The notes under the pieces are model-generated. The model did not search any database and was not told the DNA's origin. It saw only the letters and a program-made list of their open reading frames with translations. From the NCBI RefSeq assembly GCF_946885855.1, contig NZ_CAMPHH010000052.1:1-15188 (forward strand): a stretch of 15,188 bases of DNA. Direction: 5' to 3'. Source of the DNA: an uncultured Actinotalea sp. Lineage in GTDB: Bacteria; Actinomycetota; Actinomycetes; Actinomycetales; Cellulomonadaceae. The translations under genes and the position numbers were made by a program. This document shows positions 14,938 through 15,188 of this stretch, in pieces. How positions within the stretch are numbered: the first letter of the stretch is position 1; the number at the start of each line of letters is the position of its first letter.

Positions 14938-15188
14938 ATGCAGACCCACCAGTACGACGTCGTGATCGTCGGAGCGGGCGGCGCGGGCATGCGTGCGGCG
15001 CTGGAGTCCTCGAGCCGCGCCCGGACCGCCGTCATCTCCAAGCTCTACCCGACGCGCTCCCACACCGGCGCCGCCCAGGGCGGCATGTGCGCCGCCCTGG
15101 CGAACGTCGAGGAGGACAACTGGGAGTGGCACACCTTCGACACCGTCAAGGGCGGTGACTACCTGGTCGACCAGGACGCCGCGGAGGT
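14938..15188 (+). CDS. sdhA: Succinate dehydrogenase flavoprotein subunit, N-terminal part (3' end outside window)
   Basis: The first 83 residues of the catalytic flavoprotein are present. The Rossmann FAD motif [13 protein letters not shown] is at residues 9-21 and SHTGAAQGG (about 47-55) contains the His that binds FAD covalently in this family. The ATG at 14938 begins 56 bases after the sdhD stop; the ribosome site is weak (GACGAGAA is the best candidate). The gene continues beyond the right edge, where sdhB is expected next by comparison with other actinobacterial sdhCDAB operons. The enzyme oxidises succinate to fumarate on the cytoplasmic side of the membrane. Confidence 0.96.
   Translation, partial: MQTHQYDVVIVGAGGAGMRAALESSSRARTAVISKLYPTRSHTGAAQGGMCAALANVEEDNWEWHTFDTVKGGDYLVDQDAAE

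Overview
The window is about 15.2 kb of very GC-rich DNA with dense gene packing, many GTG starts, 4-base GTGA overlaps and TAnnnT-type -10 boxes. Together with an sdhC-sdhD-sdhA operon next to a ManC-type guanylyltransferase, this points to a high-GC actinomycete, perhaps a Cellulomonas-like member of the Micrococcales. The genus is inference; no rRNA or other typing marker is present.

Left edge (1-1235, + strand): the 3' end of a full-size aldehyde dehydrogenase overlaps by 4 bases a short second ALDH-family gene that lacks every catalytic residue. A stacked-hairpin region (1245-1298) separates them from the convergent block that follows.

Centre (1337-11133, - strand): a nine-gene same-strand block, read right to left. 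It begins with a BMP/PnrA-type nucleoside-binding lipoprotein, an ABC ATPase with two nucleotide-binding domains, and two permeases. Next come cytidine deaminase, thymidine phosphorylase, a cytoplasmic C39-like cysteine-peptidase-fold protein, a small acidic protein and adenosine deaminase. The logic is uptake of nucleosides, deamination of cytidine and adenosine, then phosphorolysis. The deoxyribose-phosphate released would pass through DeoC (not in the window, probably just left of it) to acetaldehyde, which the left-edge ALDH could oxidise. Strong tandem hairpins after the lipoprotein gene probably set the expression of binding protein relative to transporter.

Right part: an M20 amidohydrolase (11405-12652) and a mannose-1-phosphate guanylyltransferase (12699-13805), both on the - strand. 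A divergent regulatory region (13806-14029) follows, with a CRP/GlxR-like palindrome, then sdhC, sdhD and the start of sdhA on the + strand.

The least explained items are the C39-like protein and its small acidic neighbour inside the nucleoside operon, the catalytically empty ALDH, and several structured leaders and intergenic hairpins. No RNA genes, insertion sequences, phage genes or CRISPR arrays were seen.
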